Numbered from the stretch's first letter, positions 39,877 through 49,500 are shown. The stretch: 64,000 nucleotides of DNA from Caproicibacterium amylolyticum (GCF_014467055.1 NZ_CP060696.1:1116001-1180000), one strand, 5' to 3'. The notes: generated by a model not told the origin, from the sequence alone. Made by a program: numbers and translations.

Positions 39877-41159
39877 ACATGAACAGTCTGTGGCTGAAAA
39901 GAATTGTGTCAGGAACCATTGCGGCTTTGATTCTGATTTTTGTAGGATATCAGGTTTATCACGCGAATTTTGTGCGGCAGAAAACCGAAACGGCGCTGTA
40001 CAAAACCGCCGAAGAATCCATTACTGTGAATGGCTACGCGGTTCGGCAGGAACAGCTGGTGACCAATGACAACGGCGGTGTGCTGCAGTACGATATTGAG
40101 GACGGCGGCAAGGTGGACAAAGGCGGCACAGTTGCACACGCCTACAAAAGTGTGGAGGATGCGGGTGTTCTGCAGAAAAAAGAACGCTTGACACAGGAAC
40201 TGACCAGTCTGCAGGAACTTGCCAGCCAGGGGTCTTACGCGGATGCCAATGCAGATAATATGGATTCTCTGCTGAATGACCAGCTGCTCAATGTCATACA
40301 GGATGCCAAAGACGGGGATGCCGATATTTCCGATTCCCGGCTGAAACTGCTTTCTCTGCTGAATCAAAAGCAGCTTGCCGGCGGACAGGTTAAGAATTTT
40401 TCCGCACGCATCAGTGCTTTGCAGCAGCAGATTTCTGCCCTGAACTCCAGCGGTAACGGGGAGGAACTGGGCAAAGTCAGTGCGTCGGCCTCCGGCTACT
40501 TTACGAGCAAGGCAGACGGCTATGAGTCCGTTTTCAGCTATACAAATGTCAAGGAGCTGTTCCCGGAAAATCTGGCCGACTCTGTCAAACCGACGGCGGT
40601 GCCGAAAAATGTGGTCGGCAAGGTCTGCTCACAGTTTAACTGGTACTACGCCTGCGTGGTAAATGCCGCGGATGCCGCAAAACTGAAGCCGGACACCAGT
40701 GTAAAAATCACATTTCCATTTGCAAGTTCCGCTTCGGCAAATGCCACTGTGGTGCGCATTAACCAAAAAACAAAGACCTCAAGCGCGGCAGTTATTCTTG
40801 AGTGCAACGTAATGGACAGTGCACTGGCTAATATTCGCCACGAAACGGCGAAAATTACAATTAATACTTATCAGGGAATTCAAATCAGCCAGAAAACGGT
40901 TCATTTTGAAAAGGTCAAACAGACCGTAAAGCAGGATGGAAAAGAAGTTGAGCAGGTAAAAACCGTCGAGGGTGTTTTTGTTATGTACGGCATAGAAATG
41001 AAGTTTAAGCAGATTGTGCCGCTTTACAGTGATGGTACTTACATCTATTGCGACCCGAATCCGGATTCCAGCCTGCTGGCTACCAGTGAAAGCGTTCAGC
41101 TTTATGATGAAGTCATTATAGAAGGAAAGGGACTTTCTGATGGAAAAATCATTGAGTGA
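39873..41159 (+). CDS. HlyD-like membrane-anchored protein
   Basis: A 428-residue protein with one N-terminal membrane segment (about residues 10-30). A beta-rich lipoyl-like half-motif follows (VNGYAVRQEQLVTND, IEDGGKVDKGGTVAHAYKS), then a helical hairpin (about 105-190, Gln/Leu-rich) and a C-terminal beta-barrel region. This is the layout of HlyD/RND periplasmic adaptors, which in monoderms bridge membrane transporters and the wall. No transporter partner is adjacent. It overlaps miaA by 4 bases and the yggS start by 20, so translation is coupled on both sides. Confidence 0.72.
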   Translation: MNMNSLWLKRIVSGTIAALILIFVGYQVYHANFVRQKTETALYKTAEESITVNGYAVRQEQLVTNDNGGVLQYDIEDGGKVDKGGTVAHAYKSVEDAGVLQKKERLTQELTSLQELASQGSYADANADNMDSLLNDQLLNVIQDAKDGDADISDSRLKLLSLLNQKQLAGGQVKNFSARISALQQQISALNSSGNGEELGKVSASASGYFTSKADGYESVFSYTNVKELFPENLADSVKPTAVPKNVVGKVCSQFNWYYACVVNAADAAKLKPDTSVKITFPFASSASANATVVRINQKTKTSSAAVILECNVMDSALANIRHETAKITINTYQGIQISQKTVHFEKVKQTVKQDGKEVEQVKTVEGVFVMYGIEMKFKQIVPLYSDGTYIYCDPNPDSSLLATSESVQLYDEVIIEGKGLSDGKIIE

Positions 41160-41883
41160 CGAAGAACTGCAGAAGCGTTTTCAGGATGTGGAAGAAAACC
41201 TGAAAATTGTAGAGGAGAACATTGCCGCTGCGGCAGAGTGTTCCGGCCGCAGGCGGGAGGACATTACCCTGCTGGCGGCAACGAAAACCGTGCCGGTGGA
41301 GGTCATCAACCACGGGATTGAGGCGGGCATCCGCTGTATTGGTGAAAACCGCGTGCAGGAGCTGACCGAAAAGTATGACGGCTACCGGAAAGACTTGGCG
41401 GATGTGCAGTTTATCGGCCACCTGCAGACTAACAAAGTGAAGTACCTGATTGGCCGCGTCAGTATGATTCAGAGCATTGACAGCGAAAAGCTGGCAAAGG
41501 AAGTTTCCCGGCTTTCCGTGCGTGACGGCCTTACCACCGATATTTTGCTGGAAGTGAATATCGGCAGGGAAGAAAACAAATCGGGCGTTTTGCCGGAAAA
41601 TTTGGAAGAACTTCTCGGAATAGTTTCAAAGATGCCGAACGTCTGTGTGAAAGGGTTAATGGCAATTCCCCCCGCAGATGCACAGCCGAAAGAAACTTTT
41701 GCGTATTTCACTAAAATGCGTCAATATTTTGTTGACATAAGCACGAAAAAAATAGATAATGTTAATATGCAGCTTCTCTCAATGGGAATGTCCGCGGATT
41801 ATCCAATGGCCATTGAGGCCGGCGCAAACATGGTTCGCGTGGGTTCCGCCCTGTTTGGAGCAAGAGATTATTCTAAAAAGTAA
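41140..41883 (+). CDS. yggS: YggS-family PLP-binding protein
   Basis: A 247-residue PLP homeostasis protein (PLPBP/YggS/YlmE) related to the alanine racemase N-terminal barrel, without known catalysis. The PLP Lys is in LLAATKTVPVEVI, followed by GENRVQELTEKY, FIGHLQTNKVKYLIG, LLEVNIGREENKSG and LSMGMSADYPMAIEAGANMVRVGSALFG. The start ATG lies inside the previous gene. In Gram-positive bacteria it is commonly found directly before sepF, as here. Confidence 0.95.
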   Translation: MEKSLSDEELQKRFQDVEENLKIVEENIAAAAECSGRRREDITLLAATKTVPVEVINHGIEAGIRCIGENRVQELTEKYDGYRKDLADVQFIGHLQTNKVKYLIGRVSMIQSIDSEKLAKEVSRLSVRDGLTTDILLEVNIGREENKSGVLPENLEELLGIVSKMPNVCVKGLMAIPPADAQPKETFAYFTKMRQYFVDISTKKIDNVNMQLLSMGMSADYPMAIEAGANMVRVGSALFGARDYSKK

Positions 41884-41913
41884 AAGCACATAATTTTAGG
41901 AGGGCTTATTAAT

Positions 41914-42405
41914 ATGGCAGGACTGATGCAGAAATTCAAGGATTTATGGAATCCTCCTGAGGAAGAATACGGCGACTACGACTATGAGGCGGAACAGCCG
42001 GAAGAAGAACCTGCACGTCCACGCGCAGAAGAGCGCCGGCAGCCTTCTTCTTACCGCCGTTCTGAGCAGTCGTCCGCCCGTTCAGATTCTGATGGCAAGG
42101 TTGTAAATCTGAATGCTTCTGCGGCACAGCTGCAGGTTGTGATTTTTAAGCCGGAGCACTTCGGCGAAGAAACCTGCGCTGTGGCAGATGAACTGCTGCA
42201 CGGCAACACAGTTGTGCTGAATCTGGAGGATACACAGAAGGATATTTCCCGCCGCATTATTGACTTCTTGAGCGGTGTTGCCTATGCTAATGGCGGAAAA
42301 ATCAAGCGTGTTGCTACCAATACATTCATCATAACGCCTTACAATGTGGATTTGATGGGCGAAGAGGCAATGGATGAAACTGAAAGCAGCGGTGCTTACT
42401 TCTGA
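41914..42405 (+). CDS. sepF: Cell division protein SepF
   Basis: Tethers and bundles FtsZ at the division site. The 163-residue product has an N-terminal amphipathic membrane-binding helix (AGLMQKFKDLWNPP), a disordered acidic linker with Arg/Ser repeats, and the C-terminal SepF domain (about residues 70-155) including VVIFKPEHFGEETCAVADEL, VVLNLEDTQKDISRRIIDFL and TFIITPYNVDL. The ATG has AGGAGG upstream. The stop overlaps the ylmH start by one base (TGATG). Confidence 0.96.
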   Translation: MAGLMQKFKDLWNPPEEEYGDYDYEAEQPEEEPARPRAEERRQPSSYRRSEQSSARSDSDGKVVNLNASAAQLQVVIFKPEHFGEETCAVADELLHGNTVVLNLEDTQKDISRRIIDFLSGVAYANGGKIKRVATNTFIITPYNVDLMGEEAMDETESSGAYF

Positions 42406-43154
42406 TGCAGACAGAGGATGAAATCCTGCGTGCAAAGCTGCGGGATGCGGTTCGTTTGGCACGCAGCGGCAGCGGGGCGCACTTTGTGGGCTTTCTGGAT
42501 GAGCATGAAGCTGCTGTGGCGGAAGCATTTGTGCAGGCAGAGCACTTTGCAGACTACATGCTGTGGGGTGGCTTCCCGGAAGCGGAGCGCGTTTGCTTCG
42601 GTGCTTTTCCGGAGTGGATGGAGCCTGCCGGTGATGCATTTCCAATCGAAACCGTTACGGTAGCTTTTCGCAGCTGTGACAGCCTTTCACACCGGGATTT
42701 TCTCGGTGCGCTGATTGGTGCAGGCATTACCCGCGAAGTGCTGGGAGATATTCTGCCGGAAGACGGCAGGTGTGTCTTTTTTCTGCGCAGCGAGATGGCC
42801 GATTTTCTGCTTTCACAGATTACAAAAATCGGCAGGGTCGGTGTAAAACTGCAAAGAGGAGCCGCGCTGTCCCTGCCGCAGGCACACCATTACCAGCCAT
42901 TTTCCACCGTAATTGCTTCCGCAAGGCTTGACTGCGTTGCGGCGGCCTGCACCGGTTTAAGCCGGGAAAAGGCGCGGGTGCTGCTGAGCAGCGGTGCCGT
43001 GCAGGTAGACCATGTTTCTGTATGCGATGCGGATTTCGCAGTGCGGGAAGGGTCGCTTCTGTCCGTTCGCGGAAAGGGCAGATTTCGGATTGATGCTTTG
43101 AGTCAGCCGACTAAGAAAGGTCGGTTGCGGCTGGAAGGTCGAAAGTTTATATAA
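42405..43154 (+). CDS. ylmH: YlmH-family RNA-binding S4-domain protein
   Basis: A 249-residue protein of the YlmH group, which in Bacillus binds stalled 50S subunits and supports peptidyl-tRNA rescue. The N-terminal and middle domains are alpha/beta (FVGFLDEHEAAVAEAF; GAFPEWMEP; LGALIGAGITREVLGDI, all typical). The C-terminal S4 domain is ACTGLSREKARVLLSSGAVQ with SLLSVRGKGRFRID. Translation is coupled to sepF through a one-base overlap. Confidence 0.93.
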   Translation: MQTEDEILRAKLRDAVRLARSGSGAHFVGFLDEHEAAVAEAFVQAEHFADYMLWGGFPEAERVCFGAFPEWMEPAGDAFPIETVTVAFRSCDSLSHRDFLGALIGAGITREVLGDILPEDGRCVFFLRSEMADFLLSQITKIGRVGVKLQRGAALSLPQAHHYQPFSTVIASARLDCVAAACTGLSREKARVLLSSGAVQVDHVSVCDADFAVREGSLLSVRGKGRFRIDALSQPTKKGRLRLEGRKFI

Positions 43155-43172
43155 TTTTGGAGGTCAAGGCAG

Positions 43173-43964
43173 ATGCTGTCATTGAATGATATCAAACACA
43201 AAAGATTTCAGAAAGCAAGCCTTCGCGGCGGGTATATGCGTGAAGAGGTAGACGATTTTCTGGATGAAGTTGAGTCTTCCTATGACGCGCTGATACAGAA
43301 AACAGCTGAACAGCACGATGAACTGGAGCGCAGGGATGCCCGTGCCCGTCAGCTGCAGGATAAAATCAAGGAACTGGAAAACCAAATTGAAAAGTACCGC
43401 AAAGAAGAGGACGAGATTAAAGAAGCCCTCGTCAGTGCGCAGAAAATGCGGGATGCTTCTGTGCGGGAAGCACGCCATCAGGCGGAAGCAATTTTGAATG
43501 ACGCCAACTTGAAAGCGAAAGACATTGTTGCAAGTGCATCCAGGGAAATTGACGGGCAGAAGGAAAAGCTGCAGGAAATGAAGCAGGCAGTCACGGACTT
43601 CCGTTCCACTTTGCTGAACCTTTACAAGCAGCATATTACGCTGATCAATGACCTGCCGCATCAGGAGCCAAAACAGCCGGAAGTTAAAGAAGCGGAAGAA
43701 GAAACGGCTGAGCCGGAGACAGAGGAAGCGCCAGCAGCGGATGAACCACCCGTGGCAACGGGCAATTCCACACAGGAATCCGCTGAGGATGATAAACCGG
43801 AACCGGTAACTTTCGCTACTACAGAGGATGAGCCGGATTACCTGACGGCAAAGCCGTTTGAACCGGTTCATACTGAAAAAGAAACAAAATCTCCCGTTGC
43901 CTTTGGCGAGGAGTATGACTTAGACGATGATGACGCCTCTGAAATTTTCAGCAGAAGACGTTGA
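43173..43964 (+). CDS. divIVA: DivIVA-family cell division/pole protein
   Basis: A 263-residue membrane-curvature-sensing coiled-coil protein. The conserved N-terminus reads LNDIKHKRFQKASLRGGYM, then REEVDDFLDEVE, followed by a long coiled coil (about residues 30-150). The C-terminal 110 residues are acidic and Pro/Glu-rich (likely disordered). It has GGAGG before the ATG. Its order after ylmH and before ileS is the normal Firmicute order. Confidence 0.94.
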   Translation: MLSLNDIKHKRFQKASLRGGYMREEVDDFLDEVESSYDALIQKTAEQHDELERRDARARQLQDKIKELENQIEKYRKEEDEIKEALVSAQKMRDASVREARHQAEAILNDANLKAKDIVASASREIDGQKEKLQEMKQAVTDFRSTLLNLYKQHITLINDLPHQEPKQPEVKEAEEETAEPETEEAPAADEPPVATGNSTQESAEDDKPEPVTFATTEDEPDYLTAKPFEPVHTEKETKSPVAFGEEYDLDDDDASEIFSRRR

Positions 43965-44019
43965 TTTCATAAAAATTAGCTTGTGTGCAGCGTGAACGTT
44001 GAAGGAGAGAAGAACACCG

Positions 44020-46812
44020 ATGGATTATAAAAGCACTCTGAATTTGCCAAAAACTGAATTCCCGATGCAGGCGCATTTGCCCAAACGGGAGCCGGATACT
44101 CTTGCGGCGTGGGAAACAGAAGACCTGTACGGTCAGGTCATGAAAAAAAATGAGGGCAAGCCGGTTTATGTCTTGCATGATGGCCCTCCGTATGCAAACG
44201 GCGATATCCATCTGGGAACCGCTCTCAACAAAGTTCTGAAAGATATGATTGTCCGTTCCAAGAACATGTCCGGTTTTCAGGCGCCGTATGTTCCCGGCTG
44301 GGATACGCATGGCCTGCCGACCGAGCTGAAAGCCCGCAAAAAGGCTGGTGTTACTAACAGTGAAACGATTTCTGATGTAGAACTGCGCAAAATTTGCCGT
44401 GAATTCGCGCTTTCCTACATTGACGGTCAGCGCAATGAATTTAAGCGTCTGGGTGGTCTTGGCGATTGGTCCCATCCATACGTTACCCTGACGCATGACT
44501 ATGAAGCAAAGCAAATTGAAATTTTTTCTAATATGTGCGAAAAAGGTCTGATTTACAAGGGCCTTAAGCCAGTTTACTGGTGCCCGGACTGCAAAACCGC
44601 ACTGGCAGAAGCTGAAATTGAGTACGCAGAGGATCCCTGCGATTCCATTTACGTAAAATTCCGTGTAACAGATGACAAGGGTTTCCTGACCGCAAAGGGT
44701 GCTGATCTTGCGCACACCTATTTTGTCATTTGGACAACTACCACCTGGACAATTCCCGCAAACGAAGCGATTTGCCTCGGCCCGGATTTTGAGTATTCTT
44801 TGATTCAGTGTGACGGTGAATATTACGTAATGGCTTCTGCACTGTATGAATCTGCTATGGCGGAAGCAGGCAAGACCGGTTATTCTGTTGTTGCAACCTT
44901 TAAGGGCAGCGAGTGCGAATACATGAAGGCAAAGCACCCGTTCCTGGATCGCGAATCTTTGGTTATTGTCGGTGACCATGTTACATTGGACAGCGGTACT
45001 GGCTGTGTTCATACAGCTCCCGGCCACGGCGTTGATGACTACAATGTCTGCCATGACCATTATCAGGAACTGCCGATTATTGTTCCGGTGGACGCAAACG
45101 GCCGCATGACCGAGGAAGCCGGCGAGCGCTTTGCGGGCCTGACAACCGGTGAAGCCAACAAAGCGATTGCGGATTATTTGATTGAAATCGGTGCAATGTT
45201 TGCGCGCAAAAAGATTATTCACCAGTATCCGCACTGCTGGCGCTGCAAAAAGCCGATTCTGTTCCGTGCAACCGAGCAGTGGTTCTGCTCTGTGGACGCG
45301 ATTAAGGACAAGGCAGTTGAGGAAATCAACAAAGTACAGTGGATTCCGGCTTGGGGTCGTGACCGCATTACCTCTATGGTGCGTGAGCGCAACGACTGGT
45401 GTATTTCCCGTCAGCGCCGCTGGGGTGTGCCGATTCCGATTTTCTACTGTAAAGATTGCGGCGAGCCGCTCATAAGCAAAGAAGCTATGGCGAACGTTTC
45501 CAAGCTATTTGCAGAAAAGGGCAGTGACGCGTGGTATACAACAGAGGCCAAAGATATTGTGCCGCAGGGAACAAAGTGCAGCAAGTGCGGCTGCACAGAA
45601 TTCACCAAAGAGCATGATATCATGGATGTTTGGTTCGACTCTGGCGTTTCTCACGCTGCGGTTGCCGATCAGCGCCCGCAGCTGCATTGGCCTGCTGATC
45701 TTTATCTGGAGGGTGCTGACCAGTACCGTGGCTGGTTCCAGTCCAGTTTGCTGACCAGTACTGCGTGGCGCGGTCAGGCTCCGTATAAGGCCGTGTGTAC
45801 ACACGGCTGGGTAGTTGACGGCGAGGGCCGCAAGATGAGTAAGTCCCTTGGCAACGGCATTGACCCGCAGGAGATTATCGACCAGTATGGTGCTGACATT
45901 CTGCGCTTGTGGGTTGCTTCATCTGATTACCATGCGGATATCCGTGTTTCCAAAGAAATCCTCAAGCAGCTTTCCGATGCATACCGAAAAATCCGCAATA
46001 CCGCGCGTTATATGCTGGGCAACCTGCACGATTTTGACCCGGATAAGGATGCAGTACCGGAAGCCGACTTGCAGGAAATTGACCGTTGGGCGCTGTGTAA
46101 GTTTGATGAACTCATTGGCAAAGTCCGCGAGGGATACGATACCTTTGAGTTCCATAATGCATACCATGCGATTCACAATTTCTGTGTTGTGGACATGAGT
46201 AACTTCTATTTGGACGTTGCAAAAGACCGCCTTTACACGGAAAAAACGGACAGCAAGACTCGCCGTGCCGTACAGACGGTGATGTATACCATCCTTAGCG
46301 GTATGACGCGTCTGGTTGCGCCGATTCTGGCATATACCAGTGAGGAAATTTGGAAGTCTATGCAGCATGCTTCAGCTGAAGATGCAGGTTCTGTCATGCT
46401 CAACGAGTTCCCGAAAGCAAGCGGCGTGAAAGTGGATGACGAATTCCTGGCACACTGGGATCGTATCCACGCAGTACGTGATGACGTGAAAAAGGCTTTG
46501 GAGCAGGCACGCAAGCAGAAAGTGATTGGTGCTTCACTGGACGCAAAGGTTCAGCTGTTCTGCACAGGTGAATTGTACGACTTTGTGAAGAGTGTAGAGG
46601 CTGAACTGCTGCCAGTGCTCATTGTTTCCGCAGTTGAAGTGGTTAACGGCGGAACCGGTGAGTACACCGAAGTTGCACTGGAAAACTTCTCTGTTACCGT
46701 TTCCCACGCAGAGGGTGAAAAATGCGCACGCTGCTGGATGTACAGTGACACCGTTGGCAAGGATGCCGCACACCCGGATGTTTGTGAGCGCTGCGCGCAC
46801 GTTCTTGCGTAA
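44020..46812 (+). CDS. ileS: Isoleucyl-tRNA synthetase
   Basis: Charges tRNA-Ile. The 930-residue class I enzyme has the HIGH-type motif PYANGDIHLGTALNK, the CP1 editing domain (WTTTTWTIPANEAI, GTGCVHTAPGHGVDDY), KMSKS in GRKMSKSLGNGIDP, and a C-terminal zinc site CARCWMYSDTVG...CERC. This is the bacterial (type 1) form. ATG 44020 has GGAGAG 10 bases upstream. The stop is followed by a hairpin and lspA. Confidence 0.98.
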   Translation: MDYKSTLNLPKTEFPMQAHLPKREPDTLAAWETEDLYGQVMKKNEGKPVYVLHDGPPYANGDIHLGTALNKVLKDMIVRSKNMSGFQAPYVPGWDTHGLPTELKARKKAGVTNSETISDVELRKICREFALSYIDGQRNEFKRLGGLGDWSHPYVTLTHDYEAKQIEIFSNMCEKGLIYKGLKPVYWCPDCKTALAEAEIEYAEDPCDSIYVKFRVTDDKGFLTAKGADLAHTYFVIWTTTTWTIPANEAICLGPDFEYSLIQCDGEYYVMASALYESAMAEAGKTGYSVVATFKGSECEYMKAKHPFLDRESLVIVGDHVTLDSGTGCVHTAPGHGVDDYNVCHDHYQELPIIVPVDANGRMTEEAGERFAGLTTGEANKAIADYLIEIGAMFARKKIIHQYPHCWRCKKPILFRATEQWFCSVDAIKDKAVEEINKVQWIPAWGRDRITSMVRERNDWCISRQRRWGVPIPIFYCKDCGEPLISKEAMANVSKLFAEKGSDAWYTTEAKDIVPQGTKCSKCGCTEFTKEHDIMDVWFDSGVSHAAVADQRPQLHWPADLYLEGADQYRGWFQSSLLTSTAWRGQAPYKAVCTHGWVVDGEGRKMSKSLGNGIDPQEIIDQYGADILRLWVASSDYHADIRVSKEILKQLSDAYRKIRNTARYMLGNLHDFDPDKDAVPEADLQEIDRWALCKFDELIGKVREGYDTFEFHNAYHAIHNFCVVDMSNFYLDVAKDRLYTEKTDSKTRRAVQTVMYTILSGMTRLVAPILAYTSEEIWKSMQHASAEDAGSVMLNEFPKASGVKVDDEFLAHWDRIHAVRDDVKKALEQARKQKVIGASLDAKVQLFCTGELYDFVKSVEAELLPVLIVSAVEVVNGGTGEYTEVALENFSVTVSHAEGEKCARCWMYSDTVGKDAAHPDVCERCAHVLA

Positions 46813-46824
46813 AAAATGAAAATC

Positions 46825-46853
46825 AGCGGGGCGGGAAACTGCTCCGCTTTTTG
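46825..46853 (+). terminator. Hairpin/terminator after ileS
   Basis: AGCGGGGC/GCTCCGCT stem with one G-T pair, 8-nt loop, TTTTT. It lies only 19 bases before lspA, so it may attenuate rather than stop read-through. Confidence 0.65.
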
Positions 46854-46871
46854 TATATCGGGAGGAAAACT

Positions 46872-47381
46872 ATGACAAAGAAAACCTGTACGCCGCTGCT
46901 GGTCCTGGTGCTGGCGGTCTGCTCTGTGATTGTTGACCAGCTGTTGAAGCTAGCGGTCATTCAATTTTTAATGCCGGTTGGTTCCCATACATTGATTCCC
47001 AATTTTTTGTCACTGGACTATCTGGAAAACCGGGGTGCGGCATTTGGCATTTTTCAGAACCGCCAGTGGATGATTGCGGTGATTACCGGAATTATTTGTA
47101 TTTTTGTGGTTGCTGCGCTGTTTCGCTATAAACATCATGATGTCCTTTCCTGGGCGGCCTGCACACTGATTTTGGGCGGCGGTGTTGGAAATATTATTGA
47201 CCGCGTGCTGCGGGGGTATGTTGTGGATTTTATCCACTTCCATTTCTTTCCGTATATTTTTAATTTTGCTGATATCTGTGTTGTCATTGGTGTAGCACTG
47301 CTGATTCTGCACATCTTTTTCAACGAGCAGGAGGAAAGTAAACAAAAGCCGGCAGAGAAAGCAGAAGAAAAAGATGGCTGA
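46872..47381 (+). CDS. lspA: Lipoprotein signal peptidase
   Basis: Aspartic membrane protease that removes the signal peptide from diacylated prolipoproteins. The 169-residue protein has four hydrophobic segments and the family boxes IVDQLLKLAV, ENRGAAFGIFQN, LGGGVGNIIDRVLRGYVVDFIHFHF and FNFADICVVIGV, with catalytic Asp in the NIIDR and FNFAD boxes. GGGAGG lies 6 bases before ATG 46872. The 3' end overlaps the pseudouridine synthase by 8 bases. Confidence 0.97.
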   Translation: MTKKTCTPLLVLVLAVCSVIVDQLLKLAVIQFLMPVGSHTLIPNFLSLDYLENRGAAFGIFQNRQWMIAVITGIICIFVVAALFRYKHHDVLSWAACTLILGGGVGNIIDRVLRGYVVDFIHFHFFPYIFNFADICVVIGVALLILHIFFNEQEESKQKPAEKAEEKDG

Positions 47382-48294
47382 AATTTATCATTTTACGGTC
47401 AGTGAAGAACAGGCAGGACTGCGTCTGGATAAATTTCTGAGTGAGCAGCAAATCGGCCTGACGCGCTCATTGGCTGAAAAATACATTACCGAAGGCTGCG
47501 TCAAGCTGGCCGGAAAGCCGCTTTCTAAAAGTTACCGGGTAGAGGCAGGGGATGTGCTGACGGCAGAAATTCCGGAGCCGAAGGCACTGGATGTGCTGCC
47601 GGAAGCAATTCCGCTTGATATTGTGTATGAGGACAGCGACCTATTGGTAGTCAATAAGCCCAAAGGTATGGTCGTGCATCCAGCACCGGGCAATTATACC
47701 GGAACGCTTGTGAATGCGCTGTTAGCTTACTGCGGCGATACGCTTTCCGGAATTAACGGTGTGATTCGCCCTGGCATTGTACACCGCATTGACAAAGACA
47801 CCAGCGGGCTGCTGATTGTTGCAAAAAATGATTTTGCACACAAGCATTTGGCAGAGCAGATTAAGGTGCACAGTTTTACCCGCATTTATGAAGCAGTTGT
47901 ATACGGCAATTTAAAAGAGGACAGCGGCACCGTGGATGAACCGATTGGCAGGCATCCGGTGGACAGAAAAAAGATGGCCGTAACCGAAAAGAACAGCCGA
48001 AATGCGGTTACACATTTTCAGGTGCTTTTGCGGTATCAGGGTTTTACGTATGTGCGGCTGAAGCTTGAAACTGGCCGTACACACCAGATTCGTGTGCATA
48101 TGGCGTACCTTGGGCATCCGGTAGCAGGCGACCCGGTTTATGGGCCGAAAAAACCTGTACCGGGACTGCAAGGACAGTGCCTGCATGCCCGTGTAATTGG
48201 CTTTGTGCATCCACGTACGGGGCAATACATGGAATTCACCAGTGACCTGCCGGCGTATTTTACAGGGTTTCTGGGGAAGCTGAAGCAGCCGTAA
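47374..48294 (+). CDS. RluA-family pseudouridine synthase (RluD-like)
   Basis: Converts uridine to pseudouridine in rRNA. The 306-residue product has an N-terminal S4 domain (LRLDKFLSEQQIGLTRSLAE) and the catalytic domain with the conserved Asp in GIVHRIDKDTSGLLIVAKN, plus LETGRTHQIRVHMAYLGHPVAGD. Length and position after lspA match RluD-type proteins; the exact target is inferred. Start ATG overlaps lspA. Confidence 0.95.
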   Translation: MAEIYHFTVSEEQAGLRLDKFLSEQQIGLTRSLAEKYITEGCVKLAGKPLSKSYRVEAGDVLTAEIPEPKALDVLPEAIPLDIVYEDSDLLVVNKPKGMVVHPAPGNYTGTLVNALLAYCGDTLSGINGVIRPGIVHRIDKDTSGLLIVAKNDFAHKHLAEQIKVHSFTRIYEAVVYGNLKEDSGTVDEPIGRHPVDRKKMAVTEKNSRNAVTHFQVLLRYQGFTYVRLKLETGRTHQIRVHMAYLGHPVAGDPVYGPKKPVPGLQGQCLHARVIGFVHPRTGQYMEFTSDLPAYFTGFLGKLKQP

Positions 48295-48303
48295 GGAGAA
48301 AGT

Positions 48304-49113
48304 ATGCAGTTAAAAGACATTTTGCTGGTTTCAGATTTGGACGGCACATTGATTGATAAATCCTATCAGATTCCACAGTGCAATATTGACGCACTGATGC
48401 GCTTTCGCGAACTTGGCGGTCATTTTGTAATGGCTACCGGGCGTACGCGGCAGTCTGCGGGACGTTACGTGCCGCTGATTCAGCCGGATTTACCGTGCAT
48501 TTTGCTGAATGGTACAGTCCTATATGACTTCGGGATGCAAAGGCCTACAGATGTGCTGTCTGTTTCACCGGAGTCGCTGACTGTGTTGCTGCAGTCGGTT
48601 CTGCGAAAGTTTCCGGCTGCCGTCGGCGTCGAACTGTTTAATACAAATGAAGTTGCAATCCTCTGCCGCAACCGCTATATCAGCAATACGATGACACCGG
48701 AAGTGGATCTGCCGATTGAGCGGCTTGTGGATTTTCCACAGCCATGGTGTAAGGTGCTGCTTGGCTGTGAACCGCAGAAAATGTTTGCGCTAAAAACATT
48801 TCTGCAGGAACAGCCGCATGAAGGACTGCAATTTGTTTTTACCGGACCGGAGTTCTTGGAAATTATGCCGGCAGGAGTGAACAAGGGCGCGGCACTTCAA
48901 AAACTGATGAAGCAATACGGCTTTTGCAGGGAAGCAGTGTTTGCAGCGGGGGACTACGAAAATGATAAGGAGATGCTGCAGACAGCGGGGTTTGCAGCGG
49001 TTCCGGCAGATGGTCAGCCGCAAATGCAGCAGCTTGCGGACTTGGTAACTTGCCCATGTGCGGAGGGCGCTGTAGCTGATGTTGTGGACTATTTGGTAAA
49101 ACACTATGGATGA
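48304..49113 (+). CDS. Cof-type HAD phosphatase
   Basis: A 269-residue HAD-IIB hydrolase: motif I LLVSDLDGTLIDKSYQ, motif II ATGRTRQSA, motif III in PAGVNKGAALQKL (Lys), and motif IV AAGDYENDKEMLQTAG (metal-binding Asp; GDY replaces the usual GDS/GDN). Sugar phosphates and cofactor phosphates are common substrates; none can be named. GGAG lies just upstream. Its 3' end overlaps the ComEA-like gene by 8 bases. Confidence 0.9.
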   Translation: MQLKDILLVSDLDGTLIDKSYQIPQCNIDALMRFRELGGHFVMATGRTRQSAGRYVPLIQPDLPCILLNGTVLYDFGMQRPTDVLSVSPESLTVLLQSVLRKFPAAVGVELFNTNEVAILCRNRYISNTMTPEVDLPIERLVDFPQPWCKVLLGCEPQKMFALKTFLQEQPHEGLQFVFTGPEFLEIMPAGVNKGAALQKLMKQYGFCREAVFAAGDYENDKEMLQTAGFAAVPADGQPQMQQLADLVTCPCAEGAVADVVDYLVKHYG

Positions 49114-49459
49114 GGAACGCATACATATTCGCATATTAATTGGCATTGCGGCTGTTTTGGCGGCGCTCTGCATTGGTTACACGCTGCTTTTCGTGCCGCC
49201 CATTACCACCCCGGCGGCGGTTGTAACGACGGATGCAGCATCCGTACCGCTGAGCCGGGCTTATAACGGCAAGGTACATTTAAATAGTGCACCCGCTTCC
49301 CAGTTGGAAAGCCTAAAAGGTATCGGCAGTGCGCTGGCGAAGCGAATTCTTGATTATCGCACAGAGCATGGCGGCTTTCAGTCGATTGACGAGCTAAAAA
49401 ATGTGAAAGGCGTGGGGGAGAAGCTTTTTGCAGAGATTAAAGACCAGATTGATTTATAA
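49106..49459 (+). CDS. ComEA-like helix-hairpin-helix protein
   Basis: A 117-residue protein with one N-terminal membrane segment (about residues 10-32) and a C-terminal DNA-binding helix-hairpin-helix pair, KVHLNSAPASQLESLKGIGSALAKRIL and ELKNVKGVGEKLFAEIK (each shown in part). This matches the DNA receptor ComEA, though the SLBB domain seen in Bacillus ComEA is absent, so it is the short form. ComEC is not nearby. Its start overlaps the Cof gene. Confidence 0.85.
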   Translation: MDEERIHIRILIGIAAVLAALCIGYTLLFVPPITTPAAVVTTDAASVPLSRAYNGKVHLNSAPASQLESLKGIGSALAKRILDYRTEHGGFQSIDELKNVKGVGEKLFAEIKDQIDL

Positions 49460-49464
49460 AGTTG

Positions 49465-49500
49465 AGAGAACCTGACACCTGTTGTCAGGTTCTCTTTGTT
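49465..49500 (+). terminator. Terminator after the lspA-comEA run
   Basis: AGAGAACCTGACA/TGTCAGGTTCTCT, 5-nt loop, then TTGTT. Confidence 0.88.

Noticed and set aside
43948..45234. Minus-strand open frame of 428 codons in ileS
   Set aside because: Antisense shadow of the synthetase; long only because of codon bias.
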